This document shows, one piece after another, positions 8,053 to 16,096 of a DNA stretch of 43,421 nt. The stretch lies in NCBI GenBank assembly GCA_011526045.1, contig WYBE01000001.1, positions 1-43,421 on the forward strand, written 5' to 3'. The position numbers were made by a program, and so were the translations under genes. The notes below the pieces were generated by a model. That model was not told the DNA's origin. It searched no databases and was given only the letters and a program-made list of their open reading frames with translations. This DNA comes from Nevskiales bacterium (GTDB taxonomy: Bacteria > Pseudomonadota > Gammaproteobacteria > Steroidobacterales > GCA-2729495). Each line of letters opens with the position of its first letter. Positions within the stretch are counted from its first letter, which is position 1.

Positions 8053-8808
8053 GCCTGCACGGCTGCGCTGATCGCGCTGCCCGATCGACCCCCCCGCGCC
8101 GCAGGCGCAGGGGGTCCGGCGCCCCGGAAATCCCCACCTGCGGTGCACCCCGACAGGAGACCGCGGCAGAACTGCTTCCCGGGACGCCGGACGCAAACTG
8201 GATCCGTCTGGCGTTTGGCTGGCATTGAATCCCCGACGAAGGCCGCGCCGACCAGCGGTCGACGGGGCGCAGGACTTCGGGTGGCCAGTGCCTCCGAAGT
8301 ATATACAAGTGAGCCGGCATCGCAGCGGTGCCGGCGGGTTACGCTCCACAGGCCGATTCATGGTCAGCACCTGACAAGTAACTCATTGTTTTCATTACAC
8401 AGCCAGCCTTCTGTCACCAGACACCGGGCGGCCGTTGCCGGGCCTGCCTCGGGCCGCCGCGCAACCGTCGGAGTCATTCCTTTAAAACTCAGTTAGTTGC
8501 AATTTCAGCAACAGGAACCGCCGCAGGTTGGCCCTGTTCCGATCGCCGAACTGCGCTCTGCCCAGCGGCCCGCAGGCCGGTCGAATGGTCCCCGTGGTGC
8601 GGTCCAGACGCTGGGAATACCGGCACAACGAGGCTGAATCCATCCGGTGAACCGCATTGCTGCAGGCCAGCGCAGGCCGTCTGGCCTCCGACAGCCGTTG
8701 TCATGCCGGCGCTACGCCGACCGCGACAGCGAGCCACGATCCGCAGCCCAGCTGCTGCAGCGGGGCGAATCGGCGCGGCCCGGGCTTCCGCTATGCTCTG
8801 GCAGTACC
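8053..8808. other. Long intergenic region with further hairpins and an AT-rich promoter-like patch
   Basis: No credible gene lies here. At 8091-8113 there is another GC hairpin (CCCCCGCGCC/GGCGCAGGGGG). At 8313-8335 GCCGGCA and TGCCGGC face each other. An AT-rich island at about 8378-8402 and again at 8479-8505, unusual for this DNA, is the best place for the promoter of the operon starting at 8809. A small inverted repeat GTTGC-N7-GCAAC sits at 8496-8512. Open frames through the region are arginine-rich and motif-free. Confidence 0.5.
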
Positions 8809-9495
8809 GTGAGCGCCAACGATCCGAATGCATCAACCCTCGTCGTGTTCTGCCGGCGCCCCGCGCCCGGCGTCGGCAAGCAGCGCGTGGCCGCAGTGGC
8901 GGGTCCGGTGGTTGCCCATGGGCTCGGCGAACGCCTGCTCGCTGCCGCGCTCGAAGATGCCGCGACCTGGCCTGGACCTGTCGCGCTCTCGCCCGCGGTG
9001 GAGGCGGACCGGGACTGGGCCGCCGGGTTGCTGGCGCGCGCCGCCGAGGTCGTACCGCAGGCCGAGGGCTCGCTCGGCGCTCGACTGCAGCATGTGGACC
9101 GCGTGCTGCGCGCAGGCGGCCACCGGCAACTCGTGTTCATCGGCTCGGACGCGCCGTTGCTCGATGTGGCGTATTACGCCCGTGCCCGTATCGCGCTGCG
9201 CCAGTGCGACGTAGTGCTCGGTCCGGCCGAGGACGGCGGCGTCACGCTGATGGCGGCACGCGTCGCCTGGCCGGATATCGCCGACCTGCCCTGGGGCAGC
9301 CCGGAACTCGCGGGGAAGCTCGACCGCCGTTGCCGCTCACGCGGACTGACCGTGCGCGAACTCGACTGTCGCTACGACGTGGACGACGCCGGGATCCTGC
9401 CGCGCCTGTACCGCGACCTCGCGCCCGATCCGCGTCCCGCACGGCGCGCGCTGCGCGACTGGCTCGACCAGCAGGCCGGCGACCTGATCCGGTAA
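8809..9495 (+). CDS. rSAM-associated transferase 1 (TIGR04282/DUF2064-like)
   Basis: A 228-residue glycosyltransferase-like/CofC-like nucleotidyltransferase fold. The N-terminus LVVFCRRPAPGVGKQRVAAV resembles the family's F-x-RxPxPGxxKTR phosphate-binding start. FIGSDAPLLD and VVLGPAEDGGVTLMA are the family's conserved metal and sugar-nucleotide blocks. I take the GTG at 8809 because the family begins just before this motif; the frame is open further upstream to an ATG at 8647. Members occur beside radical SAM enzymes, including the arsenosugar pathway. It is the first gene of a tight four-gene operon. Confidence 0.82.
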   Translation: MSANDPNASTLVVFCRRPAPGVGKQRVAAVAGPVVAHGLGERLLAAALEDAATWPGPVALSPAVEADRDWAAGLLARAAEVVPQAEGSLGARLQHVDRVLRAGGHRQLVFIGSDAPLLDVAYYARARIALRQCDVVLGPAEDGGVTLMAARVAWPDIADLPWGSPELAGKLDRRCRSRGLTVRELDCRYDVDDAGILPRLYRDLAPDPRPARRALRDWLDQQAGDLIR

Positions 9496-9505
9496 GGCGG
9501 CCACG

Positions 9506-10210
9506 ATGGCGGATACAGCGGCGCTGCCGCGCCTGTCGGTCGTGATCCCGGTGCTCGGTGATACACCGGCACTCGGCCGGCTGTTGATCCAGCTGCACGC
9601 GCAGCGGCCCGCGCCGGCCGAAGTCCTGGTAGTGGATGGCGGCGCGAACCCGGAATGTCGCACCCTCTGCGAGCGGGCAGCCGCAGCTTACGCGGCGACC
9701 CGCCCCGGCCGCGGACACCAGTTGCACCACGGCGCAGCGCACGCCAGCGGTGACGTGCTGTGGTTTCTGCATGCAGATGCCGTCATCCCGCCCGACGCCA
9801 CCACGGCCATCCTCGCCGCGCTGCGCGACCATGCCGTCGGCGGATACTTCCGCTTCCGCTTCGGCGGCTCGCCCGCCTGGCACAAGACGGCGCTGGCTGC
9901 GCTGATCAACCTGCGCACCCGCGTCGGCGTGCCGTATGGCGACCAGGGGCTGTTCGCCACGCGTCGCGCCTACGATGCGGCGGGCGGGTTCCCCGACCTG
10001 CCGTTGTTCGAGGAAGTGGCACTGATCAAGCGCCTGCGCCGCGCCGGACGCTTCGTGCGTCTCGCCCCGGCGATCACCGTCTGCCCGCGCCGCTGGGAGC
10101 GCGACGGCTGGCTGCGCCGCACATTGGAAAACCGCGCGCTTGCACTGGCCTTTATGGCGGGCACGTCGCCGTCGCGCCTCGCGCGGCGTTACCGCGAGCA
10201 GAGACGGTGA
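9506..10210 (+). CDS. Family-2 glycosyltransferase, rSAM-associated transferase 2 (TIGR04283-like)
   Basis: A 234-residue GT-A enzyme without membrane segments. LSVVIPVLGD starts the nucleotide-binding strand, VLVVDGGA follows, FLHADAVIPPD holds the metal-binding DxD-like site, and YGDQGLFATRRAYDAAGGFP with LFEEVALIKRLRRAGR is the acceptor-side signature of this subfamily. It begins 10 bases after the upstream transferase, and its TGA overlaps the GTG of the radical SAM gene. The pairing with the DUF2064 transferase is the usual one for this subfamily. Confidence 0.88.
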   Translation: MADTAALPRLSVVIPVLGDTPALGRLLIQLHAQRPAPAEVLVVDGGANPECRTLCERAAAAYAATRPGRGHQLHHGAAHASGDVLWFLHADAVIPPDATTAILAALRDHAVGGYFRFRFGGSPAWHKTALAALINLRTRVGVPYGDQGLFATRRAYDAAGGFPDLPLFEEVALIKRLRRAGRFVRLAPAITVCPRRWERDGWLRRTLENRALALAFMAGTSPSRLARRYREQRR

Positions 10211-11115
10211 TCGCTCCCGCGGCCGCCGGCGCGGCGCGCGGCTATATCCAGCCGTACGCCCTCGACGAACTGTGGTTCCACGTCGGCACGGCATGCAATC
10301 TCGAGTGCCCGTTCTGCCTCGAGGGATCGCGGCCCGGCGACCAGCGGCTGCAGCGCATGACGCTTGCCGACACACGCCCGTTCGTCGAGCAAGCGGTCGG
10401 GCTCGGCGTGCGCCAGTTCTCCTTCACCGGCGGCGAGCCGTTCGTGGTGCGCGACTTCGTGAGCATCCTCGCTCACGCAGCCTATGCGCGCCCCTGCCTG
10501 GTCCTGACCAACGGCACTGATCCGGTCCTGCGGCGGCTGCGCCAGGTCGGGCAACTGCGCTCGGCGCCGCACCCGGTCTCCTTTCGGGTCAGCATCGACT
10601 ACCCGGACGAGGCTCGTCACGACGCCGGCCGCGGCGCCGGTTCCTTCCGCAAGGCCCTGCAGGGACTCGGCGCGCTGCATCGACTCGGGTTTTCCGTATC
10701 GCTCGCGCGGCAGATGCAGCCGGACGAGGACACGGGCGCCATCGAGGCGCAGTACCGGCTGATGCTCGCGGCGAACGGGCTGCCCGCGGATCTGCGCATC
10801 GTATCGTTTCCGGACTTCGGCACGCCCGGAGAGTGCCGCGCAGTGCCGGTGATTACCGAGGACTGCATGACGCGCTATCACACCGAGGCGACCCGCCGCG
10901 CCTTCATGTGCGCCTTCAGCAAGATGGTGGTGAAGATCGGCGGTCGAATGCGTGTCTACGCCTGCACGCTGGTGGATGATGACCCGGGCTACGACCTCGG
11001 CGCCGATCTTGCTGCAGCGATGCGCCAGCGGGTGATGCTCACGCATCACCGCTGCTTCGCCTGCTTCCGCTACGGTGCCTCATGCAGCGAGCTGCAGGAG
11101 CAGCACCAGCCGTAA
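10207..11115 (+). CDS. Radical SAM enzyme with C-terminal auxiliary-cluster cysteines
   Basis: 302 residues. The [4Fe-4S]-SAM motif is C30NLEC34PFC37, the GGE motif is FTGGEPF, and the barrel continues through FRVSIDYPDEARHD. The C-terminus holds several cysteines (MCAFSKMVVKIGG, YACTLVDD, CFACFRYGASC) that could ligate a SPASM/twitch-like auxiliary cluster. It lacks the selenocysteine-type domain I associate with ArsS, the usual partner of transferases 1 and 2. The start GTG overlaps the previous stop as GTGA. The frame is open far upstream, but that part is shadow of the transferase gene. The substrate is unknown. Confidence 0.85.
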   Translation: MIAPAAAGAARGYIQPYALDELWFHVGTACNLECPFCLEGSRPGDQRLQRMTLADTRPFVEQAVGLGVRQFSFTGGEPFVVRDFVSILAHAAYARPCLVLTNGTDPVLRRLRQVGQLRSAPHPVSFRVSIDYPDEARHDAGRGAGSFRKALQGLGALHRLGFSVSLARQMQPDEDTGAIEAQYRLMLAANGLPADLRIVSFPDFGTPGECRAVPVITEDCMTRYHTEATRRAFMCAFSKMVVKIGGRMRVYACTLVDDDPGYDLGADLAAAMRQRVMLTHHRCFACFRYGASCSELQEQHQP

Positions 11116-11147
11116 CTCACGGCCGAACACGATCACGCTGGTGCCAC

Positions 11148-12056
11148 ATGCCCCCGTTTTCCGTCATGCTCGCGGCAACCCGACCGCGATTTCTCCCGGC
11201 CTCCATACTGCCCATTCTCATCGGCAGCGCCTGGGGCGCGCGCGCCGCTGGCGCGCTCGACGTAACCGCGTTACTGCTCGCGCTGGCGGCGACCGCGCTG
11301 GTCCATGCGGCCAGCAACGTCTACAACGACGTCAGCGATGACCTGCTCGGCACCGACCGCGTCAACACCGCGCACCTCCATCCTTTTTCGGGCGGGTCGC
11401 GGCTAATCCAGGACGGCCTGTTGTCGCGCGATTCGATGCGCCGACTGGCACTGGCCCTGGCGGCACTCGCCATCGGCGTCGGGCTACTGCTCGCCTGGCA
11501 GGCGGGCCCCGCAGTCCTCGGTGCGGGCCTGGTCGGGGGCGCGCTCGGTGCCGCGTACTCCTTGCCCGGGCTGCGCCTCGCCGGTCGGGGTCTCGGCGAA
11601 GCGACGATTGCGATCGCATTCGGCATTCTCCCGGTCACCGGTGCCGCCTGGCTGCAGACCGGCTCGCTCGATGCCATGGCGCTCCTGCTCGCGCTGCCTG
11701 TCAGCGCCTGGGTCGCCGCAATCATTCTCGCCAACGAGATCCCGGACGCATCCGCCGACGCCGCCACCGGCAAGCGCACGCTCGCCGTACGCCTCGGCGT
11801 GCGCACGCCGCGGCTCTACGCGATCGTACAAGGCGCTGGCCTGCTCGCCGGCCTGGCCTGCATTGTGCGCCAACTGCTGCCCGCCTGGACTCTGGCCGTA
11901 TTCGCACTGCTGTTCGCCACCGCGCTGATCGCCTCACGCTGGCTTGGCGGCTCGCACACGGCGCTGCGCCGGGGCATCCGCGCGACGCTCGCGATTCACG
12001 TCATCGGCTCGATTGCGTTGATCGCCGCGCTGCTCTCGCCGGCTCATTCCGGCTGA
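11148..12056 (+). CDS. UbiA/MenA-family prenyltransferase
   Basis: A 302-residue integral membrane protein with eight or nine hydrophobic helices. The first Asp-rich motif NVYNDVSDDLLGTD (58-70) and second motif NEIPDASADAATGKRTLAVRLG are those of the MenA branch, which joins a polyprenyl diphosphate to an aromatic acceptor. The ATG at 11148 precedes the first helix. It follows the radical SAM gene by 32 bases on the same strand and closes the operon. No other menaquinone gene is nearby, so this may be a paralogue acting on a product of the preceding enzymes. It ends convergently, 28 bases from the AgmX/TonB gene. Confidence 0.88.
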   Translation: MPPFSVMLAATRPRFLPASILPILIGSAWGARAAGALDVTALLLALAATALVHAASNVYNDVSDDLLGTDRVNTAHLHPFSGGSRLIQDGLLSRDSMRRLALALAALAIGVGLLLAWQAGPAVLGAGLVGGALGAAYSLPGLRLAGRGLGEATIAIAFGILPVTGAAWLQTGSLDAMALLLALPVSAWVAAIILANEIPDASADAATGKRTLAVRLGVRTPRLYAIVQGAGLLAGLACIVRQLLPAWTLAVFALLFATALIASRWLGGSHTALRRGIRATLAIHVIGSIALIAALLSPAHSG

Positions 12057-12084
12057 CGGGCGCCGACCCTCGCCCGCGCAACGC

Positions 12085-13026
12085 TCAGGCCGGGAAGAAG
12101 TCGATCGGCTTGGTCGTGGTGACCGTGGCGACGTCCTTGTCCTCGAAACGGAACATCCGGACCCGCGCCACCAGCTTCTGCAGCAGTTCTTCGTCGCCGA
12201 GTTCGCTCGATACCACCTCGCAGGCGGACACCGCGCCGTTCGGCTCGATGGTGAGCTTCAGCACCAGCTTGCCCTGCAGGCCCGGATCACGTCGCAGCGC
12301 GCGGCTGTAGAGCGCGTAGATCGCGCCCTTGTTCCGGTCGAACACCATCTCGATTTCTTCGCGACTGCGCGAGGGCTTGCCGTCGCCCTGGCGTGGCGAG
12401 GTATCCGCGCTGGCCGCCAGCCCGGCGAGCGAGCTTTCGACCTGCGAGGTGGCGCGGCCCTGCAGGCCGCTGCCGCCGGTGTTGCGGCTCATCGCGGCGG
12501 TGTTGATGCCACCGCTGCCGCGCCCCGACTTCGCCGTGATCAACGAACGCTCCGTTCGCGCGGCATCGCCCACGGCACCCGTGAGCGGTTTGTTGGTTGC
12601 GAGCGAGGTGGTCAGGTTCGGGTCACGCAGTTCCGCCAGCTCGTCTGTCAGCGCCAGCAGGCCCGCCCGGCTCGCCTTGCGCCGCGCTTCGGCCCGGCGG
12701 TCGACCGGGACCGGTTTCGGCTTCACCGGCTTGGGCTCGACCCGGGCCACGACCTTCTCCGGCCGCGGCTCGACGACCGGCGGAGGCGGCGGGGGCGGCG
12801 GCTTCGGTTTCTCGACGATCAACTGTACGACCCGCTCGGGCAGGTCCGGCGCCTGGTCACGTTCACGCTCGACCACGGGCAGAAAGGGAATGACGATGGC
12901 GAGCAGCGCGTAGACGACAAAGACGTTGCGGAGGATCCGCCGGAAGCGGCGCTCGCCAGCGTCGTCCGAGGACCACGGCAGTTCAAACTGCCGGTACAGG
13001 AGCGGAGTGGCCATGGCAGCACTCAT
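12085..13026 (-). CDS. TonB-like protein with AgmX/PglI-type C-terminal domain
   Basis: 313 residues anchored in the inner membrane by one helix (about 31-52, FVVYALLAIVIPFLPVV). A proline-rich periplasmic spacer follows (73-110), then a Gly/Ser linker, and a C-terminal domain from about 225: FDRNKGAIYALYSRALRRDP, LVLKLTIEPNGAVSACEVVS and a final beta strand. This is the AgmX/PglI C-terminal domain of TonB-like energy transducers. It is the last gene of the operon, and its ATG overlaps the second ExbD stop as ATGA. I infer that it transmits force from the ExbB-ExbD motor to outer-membrane or TPR partners. It resembles GltJ/AgmX of Myxococcus in layout. Confidence 0.85.
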   Translation of the reverse strand: MSAAMATPLLYRQFELPWSSDDAGERRFRRILRNVFVVYALLAIVIPFLPVVERERDQAPDLPERVVQLIVEKPKPPPPPPPPVVEPRPEKVVARVEPKPVKPKPVPVDRRAEARRKASRAGLLALTDELAELRDPNLTTSLATNKPLTGAVGDAARTERSLITAKSGRGSGGINTAAMSRNTGGSGLQGRATSQVESSLAGLAASADTSPRQGDGKPSRSREEIEMVFDRNKGAIYALYSRALRRDPGLQGKLVLKLTIEPNGAVSACEVVSSELGDEELLQKLVARVRMFRFEDKDVATVTTTKPIDFFPA

Positions 13027-13538
13027 CCGACGCTACCGCCGGCGCTGGAGCGGCCCTCGCGTTCGAGCACGGCCAGTGACACCTTGTTGAATGCGGCGCT
13101 GGTGCAGGTCGCCATGATCTTGCGCAGCACGCTGTAGGACACGGTACGGTCGCCCATGATCGTCACCTCGTGCGAGGGCTCACCGTTCTCATCCACGCTG
13201 CCGCGCAGCCGCTCGCGCTGGCCGAGCAGTGCCGCACGCAGGGGCTCGACGATCGGACCCGGCGTGCCGGCGACCTCAGCCAGCGAACTGACACGATCGG
13301 CGCCCACGTAGACGCTGTCTCGCGTAACCATCACGACCAGGGTTTCGCGCGGCTTGACGTCCGAGACCGACTGCGGAATGGCGATCTCGCGTGTATTCGG
13401 CAGGATATCCACGTCGGCCGTGTGCAGCAGCAGGAACACCACCAGTATCGTCATCATGTCGATGAACGGCACCAGCGCCATGTGGCCGCCGGTCGTGTGC
13501 TTGCGCTTGCGATGATTCTTGACGCGAGTCGGTGTCAT
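13023..13538 (-). CDS. ExbD/TolR-like biopolymer transport protein, second copy
   Basis: 171 residues. A basic cytoplasmic start (KNHRKRKHTTGGHM) is followed by one transmembrane helix, LVPFIDMMTILVVFLLL, with the conserved proton-binding Asp at about residue 27, then a periplasmic domain. The domain contains an insertion around LLGQRERLRGSVDENGEPS relative to standard ExbD. It overlaps both neighbours by four bases (ATGA), so the stator subunits are translated in a fixed order. Confidence 0.88.
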   Translation of the reverse strand: MTPTRVKNHRKRKHTTGGHMALVPFIDMMTILVVFLLLHTADVDILPNTREIAIPQSVSDVKPRETLVVMVTRDSVYVGADRVSSLAEVAGTPGPIVEPLRAALLGQRERLRGSVDENGEPSHEVTIMGDRTVSYSVLRKIMATCTSAAFNKVSLAVLEREGRSSAGGSVG

Positions 13539-14044
13539 GTCGGCGCATCTCCCACCGCGATCTGCGGGAACAGCTCCACCCGCGCCCAGCCGCTGCTGCC
13601 GGGCACGTCATAGATCCGCACGGTGTCCATCACCTGCACCAGCACGTCGTAGGGAATGACCGGTGCAAGCAGGATGGTGGCATCGTCCTTGTCGGGGAAC
13701 TTCGCCTTCACCGCCTTGAGGTACTCGGACAGGCCCTGCAGGTCGTAGACGCCGGCCGCACTCGGCAGGTTCTTCATGATGCCCGTGCGACGGTCTGCGA
13801 CTTCGATGACGCCCTCGCGCACGATCACCTCGAGCTGCAGACCCTGCGGCAGTTCGGGCACGCTCGCGTCGCCGGCCGGCAGGTTCAACTCGAGAATACT
13901 CGTTCGCGAAAACACCGCCGTGAAGATCAGGAAGAACACCAGGATGACCATCATGTCGATCATCGGCAGCAGATTGAGGTCGGCCGCGCCACGGCGCCGC
14001 GAGTGCTGGCGGCGCACGCGCTGGACGTGCTTTGACGCCTTCAT
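13535..14044 (-). CDS. ExbD/TolR-like biopolymer transport protein, first copy
   Basis: 169 residues with a basic N-terminus (RRQHSRRRGAADLNLLP), one transmembrane helix MIDMMVILVFFLIFTAVF carrying the conserved Asp at about residue 30, and a periplasmic domain. It differs clearly in sequence from the second ExbD, so the pair is not a recent duplication. Two different ExbD/TolR subunits beside one ExbB is the arrangement of the Agl gliding motor (AglR, AglQ, AglS). The gap to the ExbB stop is three bases. Confidence 0.9.
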   Translation of the reverse strand: MKASKHVQRVRRQHSRRRGAADLNLLPMIDMMVILVFFLIFTAVFSRTSILELNLPAGDASVPELPQGLQLEVIVREGVIEVADRRTGIMKNLPSAAGVYDLQGLSEYLKAVKAKFPDKDDATILLAPVIPYDVLVQVMDTVRIYDVPGSSGWARVELFPQIAVGDAPT

Positions 14045-14047
14045 GGA

Positions 14048-14758
14048 CTAGGCCGTGCCCCGGGCCGTGGCGGGCGCACCACGCGGCGGCACCACCGGTG
14101 CCGGCGGCGGCGTGGCGTTCTGCGCAGCGGTGCGATCCATCATCGTGTTCAGAAACTTCAGCGCCCCGACTTCCAGGCTGTCGATCAGCGCGGTCGTCTT
14201 CGCCTCGAGAAACATGTGACAGCTGAGCAGCGTGATCGCCACCACCAGGCCGCCGGCGGTGTTGTTCATCGCCACCGAGATGCTCGCGGCCAGCAGGCTC
14301 GCCTTGTCGGCCGGGTTGGCGGTCGAGATCGCGCTGAAGGCCGCGATCAGGCCGACGATGGTGCCGAGCAGGCCCATGAGCATGCCGATGTTGGCGAGCG
14401 AGGCCAGGTAGTGCGTGCGCTTGTCGAGCCGCGGAATGATCTCGAGGAGACTCTCCTCCATGGCTTTCTCGATGTCGTCACGGCGATAGGCCACACGAGC
14501 CCGCGACAGACCGTAGCAGAGCACGGTGCCGAGCGCAGAAGCGGATTTCTCGGCGATCTTCAGCGCCTCCGGGATGTTGCCGGCCCGCATGCTGGGGGTG
14601 ATGGCATCCCAGGCCTTGCGGTTCACGGTGCTGTTGTGTGTCAGCACGATGAAGCGCTCGATGGAGATCGCCACGCCAGCAGCGAATATGACCGCCATCG
14701 GGTACAGGAAGATACCCCCGTCGCGGAAGAACCCTACGATGAATGAATAGAACTCCAT
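14048..14758 (-). CDS. MotA/TolQ/ExbB proton-channel protein
   Basis: 236 residues in the inner membrane. There are three helices: about 16-36 (FLYPMAVIFAAGVAISIE), 120-142 (LANIGMLMGLLGTIVGLIAAF) and 162-186 (VAMNNTAGGLVVAITLLSCH). A large cytoplasmic loop lies between the first two. The segment GLLGTIVGLIAAF and the N-N-T-A-GG region are the family's core. It pairs with the two downstream ExbD proteins to use the proton gradient. A 66-base gap with a GTGAC/GTCAC inverted repeat (14793-14806) separates it from the upstream gene. Confidence 0.93.
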   Translation of the reverse strand: MEFYSFIVGFFRDGGIFLYPMAVIFAAGVAISIERFIVLTHNSTVNRKAWDAITPSMRAGNIPEALKIAEKSASALGTVLCYGLSRARVAYRRDDIEKAMEESLLEIIPRLDKRTHYLASLANIGMLMGLLGTIVGLIAAFSAISTANPADKASLLAASISVAMNNTAGGLVVAITLLSCHMFLEAKTTALIDSLEVGALKFLNTMMDRTAAQNATPPPAPVVPPRGAPATARGTA

Positions 14759-14824
14759 GACTCACAGCCTCCTCACAACCACACGGCACCGCGTGACCGC
14801 CGTCACACGGTGGACAACGTCGAA

Positions 14825-15259
14825 TTACTCGGACTGGCGCTCCGCCGCGCCCGGTCCATCCCCCGGCCCTGCATACAATTGATCGAAGTAACGCATTTGT
14901 CGGCGAAACACTTCACGGTCCACGGGTGCGAGCGCCTCGTCGACCAGGCTGCCGAGCGGCCGGCCGTCCGGCTGGGCGGGTCCGGGCTCCTTCCAGGGCA
15001 CGATGTAGAGCACCTTGGGCAGTTCCTGATTGCCGCGGATCGAGGTCGGGTCGAGCTCCAGCCGGTCGGGCGCCCGCGGTGCGGCCGCGACCGGTGCCGC
15101 TGCCACCATCGGCGGTGGCGCTGCCGCGGGTACAGCCGGTTCCTCGGCCTGCACTATCGTCGTGACCAGGAGGCCGGCCAGCAGCAAGGGCAACGTGCAT
15201 CGCCCACGCGCACGATGGCCGGTGGCATCACGCCTGCCGGCGACAGCACGGGTCATCAT
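14825..15259 (-). CDS. Ala/Pro-rich periplasmic protein of the ExbB-ExbD operon
   Basis: 144 residues. A basic N-terminus and hydrophobic core (LPLLLAGLLVTTIVQA) form a signal peptide. A low-complexity Ala/Pro stretch follows (about 42-65), then a short conserved-looking domain (ELPKVLYIVPWKEPGP, EALAPVDREVFRRQMRYF). The start at 15259 overlaps the upstream lipoprotein stop as ATGA; a second ATG follows directly. I do not recognise a domain. The position suggests a periplasmic adaptor of the motor complex. Confidence 0.7.
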   Translation of the reverse strand: MMTRAVAGRRDATGHRARGRCTLPLLLAGLLVTTIVQAEEPAVPAAAPPPMVAAAPVAAAPRAPDRLELDPTSIRGNQELPKVLYIVPWKEPGPAQPDGRPLGSLVDEALAPVDREVFRRQMRYFDQLYAGPGDGPGAAERQSE

Positions 15260-15987
15260 GTCGGCTCCTCGAGTCGGGCGGAGCGCTCTACCGTTCCGAC
15301 CCGCCGCTTCAGGTCCGCCATCCATTTCTCGACATCGGCCGCCTCGGGACTTTCGGCATGGAGGTCGAGATAGCGGGTGTACTGATCGAGCGCGAGCGCC
15401 GGGCGTCGCAGGTAGAGCTCGTACAGGACGCCGAGATTGAAGTGGGCGTTGCCGTACCCGGGATCAGCGGTGAGCGCCGCGAGATAGGAGCGCTCGGCCT
15501 CGTCGAAGCGACCCTGGCGCCGCTGCACGACGCCGAGTTCGTTCCAGGCTTCTGCGCACCGGGTGCATACCGCGACGGCGCGTTCGAGCAAGGCGCCTGC
15601 CTCATCGAGCTCGCCACGCCGCGCATGGATCAGCGCGAGGTTTACCAGCGGGCCGGAATACTCCGCGTGCTCCCCGGCCAACGCCTGCAGGCGCGCCTGC
15701 GCGCCGGCCTCGTCGCCGTCGTCGAGCTGGCGCAGGGCCTGCTGGTAGTCGGCGACCAGCGCAGGTGCGGGGCCCGTCTCGACCGTTGCGCCCTCCTCAG
15801 GCCGCGGGCCGGCGCTGCCGCAGGCGGTCAACAGCAAAATGAGGGCACCGAGCACAAGCGGGCGTATCGTCGTCAGCCATTGCGGCTCGGCGCTACAGGA
15901 AGGAAGCCAAGCGGTGGCCGCCCCGTGATCAATGGGACCACGGCGCCCGGGTGGTCCAGCCGGCGGCGTTGAGGGCGAGCGAAGCAT
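15256..15987 (-). CDS. TPR lipoprotein of the ExbB-ExbD operon
   Basis: The mature part begins at the lipobox cysteine (codon 15820-15822, LLLTAC) and contains about three tetratricopeptide repeats (PLVNLALIHARRGELDEA, WNELGVVQRRQGRFDEA, AHFNLGVLYELYLRRP). It resembles the TPR lipoproteins GltE/PilF by layout. The start is a problem. The boundaries given use the only in-frame ATG, which would place the lipobox at residue 56, too deep for a lipoprotein signal. A CTG at 15874-15876 would give an ideal signal peptide of 18 residues, and one base upstream of it lies an out-of-frame ATG. Expect the true start near 15880. Confidence 0.78.
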   Translation of the reverse strand: MLRSPSTPPAGPPGRRGPIDHGAATAWLPSCSAEPQWLTTIRPLVLGALILLLTACGSAGPRPEEGATVETGPAPALVADYQQALRQLDDGDEAGAQARLQALAGEHAEYSGPLVNLALIHARRGELDEAGALLERAVAVCTRCAEAWNELGVVQRRQGRFDEAERSYLAALTADPGYGNAHFNLGVLYELYLRRPALALDQYTRYLDLHAESPEAADVEKWMADLKRRVGTVERSARLEEPT

Positions 15988-16096
15988 GGATTGCGACAGC
16001 GAGCCCGAACCGCTTCGAACGAGCCAAGGATGGCGAGCGAGATTTAGCCGGCTGGCGCCACCCGGGCGCTGCAGCAGCAAGCAGGCCGAACGGATT

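Noticed and set aside
10207..11115. ArsS arsenosugar radical SAM enzyme
   Set aside because: The two transferases suggest it, but the C-terminal selenodomain is not recognisable and the cysteine pattern differs.
14793..14806. GTGAC-N4-GTCAC inverted repeat between ExbB and its upstream gene as an operator
   Set aside because: It sits inside an apparent operon and has no second site; it is as likely an intercistronic hairpin.
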